From positions 1-64,000 of IMG/VR virus record IMGVR_UViG_3300005337_000003: DNA of 64,000 bases. One strand, written 5' to 3'. This DNA comes from a virus. This document shows positions 51,517 through 59,883 of this stretch, one piece after another. Both the position numbers and the translations under genes were made by a program. Numbering within the stretch: position 1 is the stretch's first letter; the number at the start of each line of letters is the position of its first letter. The notes beneath the pieces are model-generated. The model worked only from the letters and a program-made list of their open reading frames with translations, was not told the origin of the DNA and ran no database searches.

Positions 51517-52187
51517 GACCTGAGTATGCTTTGGTTATCTACGTTATTATCTTTGGGGATCTGTATCATACCCAAAAGATCGTTCTTTAAAACTCCTTCT
51601 ATTTGAGCAAATAAATCATCCGGCACATTAGTGGGCTCAGTCAAACGATCCACACAACAATCTTCCGCATCACAAAAAAACTCCGAAATATCATCTTCCC
51701 ACATAGCATCTACATCTGCAGAATCCCAAGGGATATCTGGAAGATAGGTATATCCGTTCATGTACCAGTAATATTTTGTTTTATTGTATTTAAAAGTCGA
51801 GCTGCGGGTCATATATGACCAGGTTTTAGGGTCAGTTCTTTTTACCTCGGTAGACCCATCTACAGACGTTACACTTCTAATAATGGGCCCAAAGGCGCCT
51901 TCCAGTATTTTGGGCAGCCTATCCTTGCTTCTTTTCATTGTACAACAGACATTGATATCCACGCAGCCTGCTTCTATCGGGCTCACCTCTATTAAAGGAA
52001 CAGCCGGGAATTTTTGAAACATAGAACTATACCTGGTCATTTTGTTTCCATCATCTTTCTGTTTTATGTACAGTCTGGCGTATTTCATTACCTGGGAATA
52101 CAAAAACCTATCGGTAAGAAATGCATCCAGCTTATCTCCTTTAACTAACCTTCTTACACGGGATATTGTATCTGATTTGGTAGTCAT
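51513..52187 (-). CDS. Ring/tail-knob structural protein candidate (224 aa)
   Basis: A 224-residue protein with an opening helix (SDTISRVRRLVKGDKLDAF), a long helical YSQVMKYARLYIKQ and a beta-rich middle (YYWYMNGYTYLPDIPW). An acidic/Cys segment (FCDAEDCCVDRLTEP) precedes a terminal helix. The layout, an alpha hairpin then a beta sandwich, is that of tail-ring proteins. Four-base overlaps with both neighbours place it in one operon with the other ring candidates and the muzzle-like gene. Exact ring position is unknown. Confidence 0.6.
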   Translation of the reverse strand: MTTKSDTISRVRRLVKGDKLDAFLTDRFLYSQVMKYARLYIKQKDDGNKMTRYSSMFQKFPAVPLIEVSPIEAGCVDINVCCTMKRSKDRLPKILEGAFGPIIRSVTSVDGSTEVKRTDPKTWSYMTRSSTFKYNKTKYYWYMNGYTYLPDIPWDSADVDAMWEDDISEFFCDAEDCCVDRLTEPTNVPDDLFAQIEGVLKNDLLGMIQIPKDNNVDNQSILRS

Positions 52188-52735
52188 ATCATTTCAAATT
52201 CATCGTAGTTTTTTAAAAATTCTTCCAGTCTTCCCCGCTCCATATCATCTATCTTACTGAGTATTAAGCGATACTCTGCCTCCTTGCGGTCCTGGTGGAA
52301 TATGTATTTATTAAAGTCCTCCGCATAGGCTTTAGATACAATCTTAGACATATTCTTGGAAGACTTCAATTCCCAAACATACCTGTCCTTTAAGTGGTAT
52401 CTTTTAGAATGGTTACTATACATTATTCTGCATTTAAGTCCATCTGTATGCAGGTTAAGGTGCGGCATCTTTTGACCTAGCTTGAGCTTGTGAAAGTTAT
52501 AATATACTTTTTTAGGCCTGTAGCTGGCCACGTATAAATGCCCCAATCGCAGGGGAAGTTCTGCTCCGTACCTGTTCAGTGCTATTTCCTCAGCCATTAC
52601 ATCATGAAATGCTTTGAAAATATTACTATGGCCGCCCAGAGAGTCGGTAGAGAATTTGCGCCAGTGCGGGTACTTGTTGAAAAACACCGTGGCGTTATTC
52701 TGGTTCTTAAAAAGAGATTTAGTGTTTATCTTCAT
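52184..52735 (-). CDS. Conserved structural protein, first gene of the tail-knob operon (183 aa)
   Basis: A 183-residue protein. It has HSNIFKAFHDVMAEEIALNR and GAELPLRLGHLYVASYRPKK, the pattern of a conserved crAss-like virion protein in which a helix is followed by a P-x2-LG-x-LYV strand. The C-terminal helix region is highly charged (DRKEAEYRLILSKIDDMERG). It follows the terminator at 52752, so it likely begins a transcript. A ring or connector role is inference from the neighbourhood. Confidence 0.6.
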   Translation of the reverse strand: MKINTKSLFKNQNNATVFFNKYPHWRKFSTDSLGGHSNIFKAFHDVMAEEIALNRYGAELPLRLGHLYVASYRPKKVYYNFHKLKLGQKMPHLNLHTDGLKCRIMYSNHSKRYHLKDRYVWELKSSKNMSKIVSKAYAEDFNKYIFHQDRKEAEYRLILSKIDDMERGRLEEFLKNYDEFEMI

Positions 52736-52751
52736 TTTTCTGTTATCTAGT

Positions 52752-52780
52752 AAAAAACCCCCGCCATTAGCGGACGGGGG
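52752..52780 (-). terminator. Intrinsic terminator after the adhesin gene
   Basis: On the minus strand a GC-rich hairpin (CCC-CCGC paired with GCGG-GGG, loop about five bases) is followed directly by TTTTTT. It lies 56 bases after the stop of the 385-residue repeat protein and just before the 183-residue gene. A strong rho-independent terminator by appearance. Confidence 0.8.
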
Positions 52781-52835
52781 CCTGTTGTCGCCACTTAACC
52801 AACAACCAGAAAGTGGACGCTAACTTCACTTATTA

Positions 52836-53993
52836 TCATCCACATGACGGCCCATATTCAGCGTCTATAGTAGTTCCGGGAGTAATGGGCAGGTACGCTA
52901 AACTTCCAGGAACAATACATGCTACCACACTCGATGGGGAGCCTCCTACGGTTAATATACCGGTCTGGGGCTCTCCGCCACAGCTTGTATAATAATACCT
53001 TGCCTGGTCCTCTACATCTCCTGAAACACTGAAACTGGCGGTAGTACAATCACATATACAATTGCCGCTCTGCACGACAGTGTATGCTGTATCAATAGTT
53101 GGCGCTTCCGGGGCACAGATTACCATGGAATCTCCCAAACTCAAAGTGCCTGCTGATATATCCTCATCAGCGCCGATACAACCCGGCGAGTTAAATGTAG
53201 GACAATCCTCAAGAACGGCTACTGCAGTTGCTGGTGTTGTGCCCGGGGCAATTGCAATATCTGGAAGACTTTCGAATTGAGTCGAGCTGATTACAGACAC
53301 GGACGTTACTTTACCATAATTAGTAGTAAAATTAAAAACTGCGTCTACAAGCGGACTTCCCATGCCACTCGGATTGATTCCAAGCCCAGTGCCGCTTGTG
53401 AATCCTGAACCTGCGGCAGTAATGGTTATGCTGGTCACCTGACCTCCGGAAACAACTACTGTGGCATAAGCTCCAACGCCGCTGCCGCCCGTAATGGGCA
53501 CGGTCGTATAAGTGCCACTATTATAGCCTGCGCCAGGATTAGTAATAGTTCCTCCTGACAGGCCGCCAGAGCCTACAATAGCCTGAAGAACGGCGCTGCC
53601 TCCTCCGCCTATAGCATTTACATTAGGAGGAGATCCGGGATTATAACCACTGCCTCCATCAGTAACAGTTACGGAAGCCAACTCCAAGTGTGTACATGTC
53701 ACAGTGTAGGACTTACATGTGGGGTTGGGTGTAAATGTCGCAGTGAACGCCACACGATCCTGTGTCGAATCTTCTGCTATGCAGGCTGCCTGTACATACC
53801 CAGTGTAAGTGACGTCATCGCATGTTTCATCATCTACAAATATCGGACAAGATGCAATGCAGGCTCCGAGAGTATTACAAGTGGTCTCTACACAAGTATA
53901 AGGGCCGCTAGACCCCAACCGATAGCATACTCTATGTATACCTATGTAATTAGCGGTAAATGTTACCTGTATGTTTGCTGGGGATTGGCTCAT
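52836..53993 (-). CDS. Gly-rich beta-repeat tail adhesin candidate (385 aa)
   Basis: A 385-residue protein. The N-terminal 100 residues carry paired cysteines (ETTCNTLGACIASCP; DDETCDDV). Residues 110-205 are tandem imperfect Gly-rich repeats: GGSGYNPGSPP, then GAGYNSGTYTTV, then AGSGFTSGTGLG, separated by strands such as ATVVVSGGQVTSITI. Repeats of this kind form beta-helical or beta-sandwich tail adhesins in phages. The C-terminus again has Cys pairs (NCICDCT). Receptor binding is likely but not shown. It is the last gene before the terminator at 52752. Confidence 0.6.
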   Translation of the reverse strand: MSQSPANIQVTFTANYIGIHRVCYRLGSSGPYTCVETTCNTLGACIASCPIFVDDETCDDVTYTGYVQAACIAEDSTQDRVAFTATFTPNPTCKSYTVTCTHLELASVTVTDGGSGYNPGSPPNVNAIGGGGSAVLQAIVGSGGLSGGTITNPGAGYNSGTYTTVPITGGSGVGAYATVVVSGGQVTSITITAAGSGFTSGTGLGINPSGMGSPLVDAVFNFTTNYGKVTSVSVISSTQFESLPDIAIAPGTTPATAVAVLEDCPTFNSPGCIGADEDISAGTLSLGDSMVICAPEAPTIDTAYTVVQSGNCICDCTTASFSVSGDVEDQARYYYTSCGGEPQTGILTVGGSPSSVVACIVPGSLAYLPITPGTTIDAEYGPSCG

Positions 53994-54523
53994 TGTATTT
54001 TAGTCTTTATTTTTAACGTTACTGAAAAACATGGATCTAAATCGGGACATATACTCGCGATTTTTATCTCATAATATGTGTCAGGTTCTAACCCGGCAGC
54101 AGTATCCGTGTTAACTGTGGAAGATACGGCTGTGTTTAAACTGAAATTAACTGTTCCTGTCTTACGATAGTAAATCTGAAAATTTCCCGAAAATCCGGAA
54201 GGTATTCCCCACTTAACCCTGATGGTAGTTGGAGTAATATAGTCTGAATTGAAGATAACGGCTGAGCATGGTGAATTCGGGCTGTTGCATCCCGGATTGG
54301 TAATCATGCCTACCAGTTTCTGAATTATTTCATTGAATCTGGCGCCTTGCGGTACGGCAATATTAACTATCTCATCGCCGGTATAGATCAGGCATTTTCC
54401 GTCCTGGGTCTCAAAGCACTGTTCCACCTCAGAGCATGAAGGATATCCAGAACAAGCGCTTCCCTGTGAGATAACGTTATCTCCGCATTGACAAGGTTTA
54501 TTACAGCCGCATTTCTTTTTCAT
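53990..54523 (-). CDS. Fibronectin III-like tail/fibre protein (177 aa)
   Basis: A 177-residue protein. The start, MKKKCGCNKPCQCGDNVISQ, is a dense cysteine cluster; a helical segment (GARFNEIIQKLVGMI) follows. Residues 85-175 read as one fibronectin type III domain, with TTIRVKWGIPSGFSGNFQIYYR and AGLEPDTYYEIKI giving the expected W and Y-x-I core positions. Such domains bind surfaces or other proteins in phage fibres. It overlaps the next gene by four bases. Confidence 0.65.
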   Translation of the reverse strand: MKKKCGCNKPCQCGDNVISQGSACSGYPSCSEVEQCFETQDGKCLIYTGDEIVNIAVPQGARFNEIIQKLVGMITNPGCNSPNSPCSAVIFNSDYITPTTIRVKWGIPSGFSGNFQIYYRKTGTVNFSLNTAVSSTVNTDTAAGLEPDTYYEIKIASICPDLDPCFSVTLKIKTKIQ

Positions 54524-54524
54524 A

Positions 54525-55709
54525 TCATTCTATAATTATTTCGGCACTTACGCCATTAGGGGCTGGACAAACCGCTGGTAATGTGTCCACCATAGCAAAG
54601 GGACAACTCCGGGTGATCTCAGGAGTAATCATTTGTACCCTTATCTTGTAGGTGGTGCCTGGAGTTAAACCGGTAAACTGACCAGTTACAGTAATAGGCC
54701 CACTAACACCAGTATTAAATGCCTGCAATTGAACATTATTGACAGAGTATAGCTGTGTTGAGTATGTAAGAGTACCTACAGTATGATTGAAAGAGTAGGA
54801 AAGACTGGTATACCCTGCACTAATAGTGACTGTCGGACAGGCTGAGTTGTTAACTATATCTAATTCCAGGAATTTCTGACAAGTGGTTCCACTTAATGGA
54901 TTAGTGAGACTGTTAACTCCTGATATAGAAAGATCGTCAGCAAAATTAAGGTTAGCTCCCGTCAGATCCAGTGATATTCCTGCGGTATTATTTAAGTTGC
55001 CTTTTATATCAACTCTGGAATTCAAAAAGCCGCCAGATTGATCTTCTATACGAAATAACACCCCTCCGGATTCGGTATTTACAAGTTCTGATGGAATAGT
55101 ACCGGTAAAGAATAAAGTGAGTATACGATTGCTGAATGTACCGGACATAGCAATCTCTACGCTGTTACATAGATTGGAGCCAAAATTCAACTGCAGGTTA
55201 GTGACAGCACTCCGGAGATCTTTTACCATTACCAGTAAATTAGTTATACCCTGTGGCATTTTAGCTACCTGTGAAATCCAGGAAGGAAGAGCACTCAGGT
55301 TACCTCCACTGGTACCAACACTGGGCAGTGAATTCAAGGCAGTAAAAGCAGCCAGCGAATCAGAAATGTCATTAACATTACCTGTAGCTAACCTTAGCTC
55401 ACCAAATTGTTTTTCCAGAAGAGCTGTAAAATCATTCAATACCAGAGCAGTGGTGGGACTTGCAATATATTTAGGGTAAAGGGACGGTAACGTGTAAGGC
55501 TGCAGGTTATTAAACTGGGCCTCTAAGCTAGTCACCCTTCCTGCTAATTGAGTAGTAGCTTGTTGGTATGTACTAACAGTAGTAACCAAACTACAAACTC
55601 TCTTACCTATCAACGATACGTAATTATTAATAGGCAGTGTAGTGACTTGATCTCCCGTAGAAGGATCTGAGTATTGAAAACATTGGGCTAATAAAATCAA
55701 GTCAGCCAT
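54525..55709 (-). CDS. Fibre protein with trimeric-like helix and Fn3-like end (394 aa)
   Basis: A 394-residue protein. It starts MADLILLAQCFQYSDPSTGD, then a helical stretch with TTVSTYQQATTQLAGRVTSL and IKD-type coiled-coil, then a beta-rich centre (AMSGTFSNRILTLFF; GGFLNSRVDIKG). The C-terminal 110 residues have Fn3-like strands (ITVTGQFTGLTPGTTYKI). The layout of coiled coil then receptor-like beta domain is that of a phage fibre. No chaperone domain or catalytic site is visible. Which appendage it belongs to is unknown. Confidence 0.6.
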   Translation of the reverse strand: MADLILLAQCFQYSDPSTGDQVTTLPINNYVSLIGKRVCSLVTTVSTYQQATTQLAGRVTSLEAQFNNLQPYTLPSLYPKYIASPTTALVLNDFTALLEKQFGELRLATGNVNDISDSLAAFTALNSLPSVGTSGGNLSALPSWISQVAKMPQGITNLLVMVKDLRSAVTNLQLNFGSNLCNSVEIAMSGTFSNRILTLFFTGTIPSELVNTESGGVLFRIEDQSGGFLNSRVDIKGNLNNTAGISLDLTGANLNFADDLSISGVNSLTNPLSGTTCQKFLELDIVNNSACPTVTISAGYTSLSYSFNHTVGTLTYSTQLYSVNNVQLQAFNTGVSGPITVTGQFTGLTPGTTYKIRVQMITPEITRSCPFAMVDTLPAVCPAPNGVSAEIIIE

Positions 55710-55975
55710 TATTCACAGGTTTTAGTTATAAGGGCATTAATAAGATCCTTAAAGTCACTGATTTCTCCGACAGAAGTGAGACACCCCAAGTCATAATTAT
55801 CCAACTTCACAATATCTTCCAGGGCTAATACCTTAGTGGCTAATTTGTACATTGCCGGTGAGATCTCCTGTCCCCTGCATAAACCAACATCCTCTATGTC
55901 AGGACCATCCCAAATGACACAATTTACACTGATAGCAGTGCAGTTGCCGGTCTTATAATTCGTAGGTTTGCCCAT
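55709..55975 (-). CDS. Small structural protein (88 aa)
   Basis: Starts MGKPTNYKTGNCTAISVNCV after a leader with AACACACA. Contains LCRGQEISPAMYKLATKVLA and then DYDLGCLTSVGEISDFKDL, with three to four cysteines dispersed. The start codon is preceded by an A/C-rich leader. It is immediately followed by the 394-residue fibre gene, whose ATG overlaps its TAA. Function unknown; probably a fibre-base or accessory protein. Confidence 0.6.
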   Translation of the reverse strand: MGKPTNYKTGNCTAISVNCVIWDGPDIEDVGLCRGQEISPAMYKLATKVLALEDIVKLDNYDLGCLTSVGEISDFKDLINALITKTCE

Positions 55976-55995
55976 TGTGTGTTATACAAAAATAG

Positions 55996-56391
55996 TTAAT
56001 TTGTTTGATAAGTTAAAACCGCAGTTACCTCTGTTGGCTTGTCGCAGGGGGTAATGACCTGCACAATAACAGCACTGACATTCCTGGCCTTTTCACAGCT
56101 GATCGACCCGAAAACCTGCAACACCGCAGTCACGCCACATGGCGCACAACAGGATACCGGCACGGTAAGACATACTGAAGGATCATAAATCAGTTCCAGA
56201 TCCATCAAATTCTTTTTTATCAACCACTTATTAAAATTCGGCTCAATACAACTCCTTACTCCCCATTTAGCTTCCAGGAACTTGCTATATACCTGATCGG
56301 CAAAATTGGTAAATACCTGGTAAAGACGCTCCTTAGAGATCCGGCCAGTGTCGTAAAGCGGCTGTATGTGCTTTTTTCTTATGTACGGCAT
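55996..56391 (-). CDS. Structural protein with cysteine cluster (131 aa)
   Basis: The start at 56391 (MPYIRKKHIQPLYDTGRISK) is preferred to 56400. A helical N-terminal half (KERLYQVFTNFADQVYSKFL) is followed by beta sequence with VPVSCCAPCGVTAVLQVFG and CEKARNVSAVIVQVI. The cysteine pattern fits the neighbouring tail genes. It overlaps the 438-residue gene's end by 13 bases. No family can be named. Confidence 0.6.
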   Translation of the reverse strand: MPYIRKKHIQPLYDTGRISKERLYQVFTNFADQVYSKFLEAKWGVRSCIEPNFNKWLIKKNLMDLELIYDPSVCLTVPVSCCAPCGVTAVLQVFGSISCEKARNVSAVIVQVITPCDKPTEVTAVLTYQTN

Positions 56392-57695
56392 TGTTCGCAA
56401 GTTTCATAATCACTAGTAACCACCACGTCCCGTACCACTTCTACCCTGCTCCACCTGGTAACCTGCCAGCATACATTATAACCGGTAATTCTCACCGACC
56501 TATTTTCATAACTAGAAAGGTCTGTGGTAGTATAAATAGGAGTTGCGGTGCCGATACAATCTGTAAGCTTCCAATATACAGTGGCGCATTCAGCACAGCT
56601 GTCAAATTGCTCGTCTACTACAACACTTATGGGGGAAGGACACGGCGAAGTGCTGTTAAGCTGGACCACATAACATCCTGTATGCCCCACAAGGGTAAGG
56701 ATTTTATTTTCCACCCCGGTCAGATTTGTATTCGTCACAATATTGGGACCTCCTGAACAATTCACAAGCGTGAAACAACATGTGCCAGGAGATACCCTTA
56801 AAACAGTCTTGCAAAATAATTCGCCATCCATACAAAATTCATGATAATCTGAACAATCGTAATAACCGTTCACCCCGGTATCCGTAGGGTTAGCCCTGGA
56901 AATGAGAGTGGTTGTGTATTGGCCTTGGGCATTGCAGCAAGCTGTGGCGTATAGATTGTTGAGGTTTGCCTGATCCTGGGTATCGCTGAGTATCTGAGGC
57001 GTCACGTTCTTGTAAATTTCAGCCACGAAAACGCCCAGGTTAGGACAGGTTGGAGATGGAAAAAGGGCATAACTGCTATTGCAATTCACTGTCCCTCCCC
57101 ATTCATCTATGCAACCTTCACTTCCACAAAGGGTGCCTGATCTGGCCTCTATCAGTATGTTGTATTTACCCTCTTCAAGGTCCAGGGGAAACACTTGTAA
57201 GTACTGGCTCGGCAGATTCGGCGGAATTGGTGAAGACTCAATAGCCAATACGCCATTAATCTTAATCCGGAATGCAAATGTAGCCGTTACTGCCACACTA
57301 TATATGTCGCCGTTAGTTACAGTAACGCAGTAATTATAACCCTGCCAGTCGTTTAAGGGAGGCGAAAGACCTATTCCTCCCTGATTGAGACGTCCCCTTG
57401 ATGTTGAGTTATGACTGATCCATAAATCTCCGCTCACCAGTATAGCGATCGGCTGCAATATAGCACCCAAAACATCCCTATAAGCTAACGTATAACCATC
57501 CAGGTATGATAACGGGTATTGTACAGGTGAGATAGAATCAAAGCATGCTGTGCCGCCAGACATATAACTTCCATCCGGCACAATGGCAGGGGGCCGGGCT
57601 GACAATCTCTTGGGCACAAGAGGTGTAAACTCGGTATGCTCACACAGACCAGTGTCGGGGTTTAGTAAATAATCTGGAGGGCATCCGCAGCTCAT
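56379..57695 (-). CDS. Cysteine-rich tail protein with paired C-terminal domains (438 aa)
   Basis: A 438-residue protein opening MSCGCPPDYLLNPDTGLCEH. The central part contains PPLNDWQGYNYCVTVTNGD and a jelly-roll-like region (FRIKINGVLAI; LDLEEGKYNILIEA). Two tandem copies of a Cys-rich module end it: one with FTLVNCSGG, VENKILTLVGHTGCYVVQL and DSCAEC, and one with WKLTDCIG, YENRSVRITGYNVCWQV and ETCEQC. The repeated module, with two to four cysteines per copy, is known from phage tail proteins of Bacteroidota and others. Its role may be adhesion. Confidence 0.65.
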   Translation of the reverse strand: MSCGCPPDYLLNPDTGLCEHTEFTPLVPKRLSARPPAIVPDGSYMSGGTACFDSISPVQYPLSYLDGYTLAYRDVLGAILQPIAILVSGDLWISHNSTSRGRLNQGGIGLSPPLNDWQGYNYCVTVTNGDIYSVAVTATFAFRIKINGVLAIESSPIPPNLPSQYLQVFPLDLEEGKYNILIEARSGTLCGSEGCIDEWGGTVNCNSSYALFPSPTCPNLGVFVAEIYKNVTPQILSDTQDQANLNNLYATACCNAQGQYTTTLISRANPTDTGVNGYYDCSDYHEFCMDGELFCKTVLRVSPGTCCFTLVNCSGGPNIVTNTNLTGVENKILTLVGHTGCYVVQLNSTSPCPSPISVVVDEQFDSCAECATVYWKLTDCIGTATPIYTTTDLSSYENRSVRITGYNVCWQVTRWSRVEVVRDVVVTSDYETCEQCRT

Positions 57696-57874
57696 GTTTT
57701 TCCTGTATAGACCGCGTTAACGTTAGTGGGGGCCTGGGGAGATGACGGGATACTGGAAGCCGGCTTTATTGTCTTATGTACACATTGTGTGCAGCCGGTT
57801 ACTCCGTTTTTTATTCTGGCTGCACAGCTACAACCATGTACGGCTTGACATTGTGGGCATGTCCATTTACTCAT
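57692..57874 (-). CDS. Small cysteine-rich zinc-binding protein (60 aa)
   Basis: Starts MSKWTCPQCQAVHGCSCAAR and contains a further CTQC pair: CPQC, CSC and CTQC form up to two metal sites. The tail is Pro/Ser-rich. Its stop overlaps the 438-residue gene start (ATGA), suggesting coupling. The leader reads AACCAACAACAATG, as before several neighbours. It may be a minor structural or assembly protein. Confidence 0.55.
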   Translation of the reverse strand: MSKWTCPQCQAVHGCSCAARIKNGVTGCTQCVHKTIKPASSIPSSPQAPTNVNAVYTGKT

Positions 57875-57895
57875 TGTTGTTGGTTTTTAATTGGT

Positions 57896-58441
57896 TTAAC
57901 AAAGTCTGCAGGTTATTTTGCTGAGCAATTCCCAGGCATAATTATACAGGGCTAATCCCGCCTTCACATCCCTTCCGGGATCTACTTTAGCCTGGGCAGC
58001 CTTTAATAGATTCTGTATCCACACCAGCTGGTCCAACCTTGACTGCTGGGAGGAGGAAGGCTCGCAGGTACCCAGATCCAGCTCACAGTACAGGTTGCGG
58101 ATCTTGTTAAGGGCCTTGGTAATCCGCAGGTAGTTGTATTCCACGTAGACCTGATCATTCGGTGATACACTATAGGTTATGACGTATACTTTATCCGGCA
58201 GTTCATTGAATTCCGTTCCGCAATTCACAGTCTGTACCTTCAGGTTGCAGGCGCTCAGGTTAAGTGCAAACCCGGGCTCTATGTCATCCACAAAAAAAGA
58301 ATTGGTAAATCCCGGAACTGTGATCTGAAGCCTGGCGCATTTTGTTGGTATCAAATCGTCATATATGGACATATCCACCACACGCAATACACATGTGTTC
58401 AGGGTATCCGGTATCTCTAAGCCTAATTTGTGTGATCCCAT
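57896..58441 (-). CDS. Structural protein (181 aa)
   Basis: A 181-residue protein. Residues 1-105 are beta-rich (CVLRVVDMSIYDDLIPTKCA; VYVITYSVSPNDQVYVEYNY), and a C-terminal helical part follows (ITKALNKIRNLYCELDLG; VKAGLALYNYAWELLSKI) with several cysteines. It follows the terminator at 58454, so it probably starts the transcript for the Cys-rich tail genes. Function unknown, probably a tail-fibre base or adaptor. Confidence 0.6.
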   Translation of the reverse strand: MGSHKLGLEIPDTLNTCVLRVVDMSIYDDLIPTKCARLQITVPGFTNSFFVDDIEPGFALNLSACNLKVQTVNCGTEFNELPDKVYVITYSVSPNDQVYVEYNYLRITKALNKIRNLYCELDLGTCEPSSSQQSRLDQLVWIQNLLKAAQAKVDPGRDVKAGLALYNYAWELLSKITCRLC

Positions 58442-58453
58442 TTCTCAGAAAAC

Positions 58454-58487
58454 AAAAAAGGGAGAGAAGGCGTAAGCCTACCTCCCC
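58454..58487 (-). terminator. Intrinsic terminator after the 429-aa gene
   Basis: On the minus strand GGGGAGGTAGGC, loop TTAC, GCCTTCTCTCCC form a stem with an interior loop, followed by TTTTTTG. It lies about 30 bases after the stop at 58519 and just before the next gene's start. Confidence 0.75.
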
Positions 58488-58518
58488 TTCTCGCGTGTTT
58501 AGTTGTGTGTTGTGTCTA

Positions 58519-59808
58519 TTAAGGTGTCATGGGGGTGCAGGCGCCGCAGGAGAATGTCTCCAGCGAGACCCCACTACCCGCGTTGCTCAGCCAGGTGGAA
58601 ATAAAAGTCTCCAAGGTTGAGTTAGCTGCTGTCGATATGATGTTCAGCGAGAACTGGTCATTCGAATAGGAATTCGTATTGTTATCCAGCCTGGGAACAT
58701 TGTGTGTCAATGAATACCGATAGTACTGAGTGGTACGACTGATTGCAGCCAGCACATCATCGCCTCCGATGATCTCACGAACACGCGGATCATTTACATA
58801 AGGCTGCTGACGGTAAAGCTCTGTTAAGATCTCCTCACGAAGAATAGTTTCGCCAAAACCGGTGCCTTCGCGGCCTTCACACTCTGTTTTCACACAGATG
58901 CCTGTAAAGGCACACTGATCACCAGTAAAGTCTATCATACCCACCAGAATATCTACAGGTACAATGTTGTAGTAATCGGTAGGCTCAAAAGAACAGTTGC
59001 CAAAAACAGTCTCAACGTAAGCACCCTGAATGCGCATACCGGCTGAAGCACCGATCGTGTGGCCGGGAGATACGTAATTATCCCAGGTATTTACGCTGGC
59101 CGTACCAGGAGGATATAAAGGCAGGCCTGCCTCACTGTATACGATAATACTAACAAATGGATTAAGTTCCACATCGTCAGTAATCTGCTGAGCCCAGTCA
59201 ATAAACGCCAGTGTACTGTCGATAGGCTGGCCCGGTGCATTATCCGCACAGCAGGGGGCTTTGAACGTATATAAGGCATAGGCGTCGCGGTTTAGATACC
59301 TACGAACAGGATCGTTACGCACTTCAAGGCGCATTGTGTAGGCCTCACCACAAGCGAACTCGAAGTTACATGCAGTATCGTAAGGGCTGGCTGCATGAGT
59401 ATAATTAGTCTTACCGAAGTGTACGGTTTTATTACGTGCAGTACAAGGGACATACTTCTGCCAGGAACTGACCAGTCTAGCATTGATCTCCTTGGATTTG
59501 TTAGTCTCCTTCAGACCACCGTAAAAGGGATTCAGTTGGTCTTTAAGCCTGAGAGAAGCAGCTGCAAGCACCAGATTTGGTGCACTAGAGCTGATGCTGG
59601 CGGTTGTTACTGATTTAAAGGTTTTGGCATCAAAGAAGCCATAGCTTCCAACTCCGTAAGTGGTTGATGCGGTGCCAGTGTTAATGTTAAGCACATCAGT
59701 GCCTAAACCTGCGGTTACCAAAAAACCCTGGACCTGGTTAGTGTTGGCCGTGGTCGCTTTGGTTCCGATGAAGGTGCGTGGATACGCGTCCCTGAAAAAT
59801 GTTCCCAT
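58519..59808 (-). CDS. Conserved structural (head or neck) protein (429 aa)
   Basis: A 429-residue protein. It starts MGTFFRDAYPRTFIGTKATT, includes FACGEAYTMRLEVRNDPVRRY and VELNPFVSIIVYSEAGLPLY, then GTGFGETILREEILTELYRQ and a C-terminal CGAC. The layout (beta domain, cysteines, late helix with VNDPRVREIIGGDD) is not matched to a named domain, although it looks like a conserved virion protein. The ACACAACACACAAC leader and a terminator after the gene make it a likely monocistronic, abundant product. Confidence 0.55.
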   Translation of the reverse strand: MGTFFRDAYPRTFIGTKATTANTNQVQGFLVTAGLGTDVLNINTGTASTTYGVGSYGFFDAKTFKSVTTASISSSAPNLVLAAASLRLKDQLNPFYGGLKETNKSKEINARLVSSWQKYVPCTARNKTVHFGKTNYTHAASPYDTACNFEFACGEAYTMRLEVRNDPVRRYLNRDAYALYTFKAPCCADNAPGQPIDSTLAFIDWAQQITDDVELNPFVSIIVYSEAGLPLYPPGTASVNTWDNYVSPGHTIGASAGMRIQGAYVETVFGNCSFEPTDYYNIVPVDILVGMIDFTGDQCAFTGICVKTECEGREGTGFGETILREEILTELYRQQPYVNDPRVREIIGGDDVLAAISRTTQYYRYSLTHNVPRLDNNTNSYSNDQFSLNIISTAANSTLETFISTWLSNAGSGVSLETFSCGACTPMTP

Positions 59809-59851
59809 GTTGTGTGTGTTGTGTGTTTATAAAATAAATAATTATAACAAA

Positions 59852-59869
59852 TTTACTAAAAAAGTAAAG
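59852..59869. repeat. AT-rich palindrome, inverted copy of the one at 41398
   Basis: TTTACT, five A, AGTAAAG: on the minus strand this equals the 18 bases at 41398-41415 exactly. It sits in the 75-base AT-rich gap 59809-59883 between two structural genes, just after the upstream stop. Same possible roles as the other copy. Confidence 0.5.
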
Positions 59870-59883
59870 CTTTTTGACTGCCG

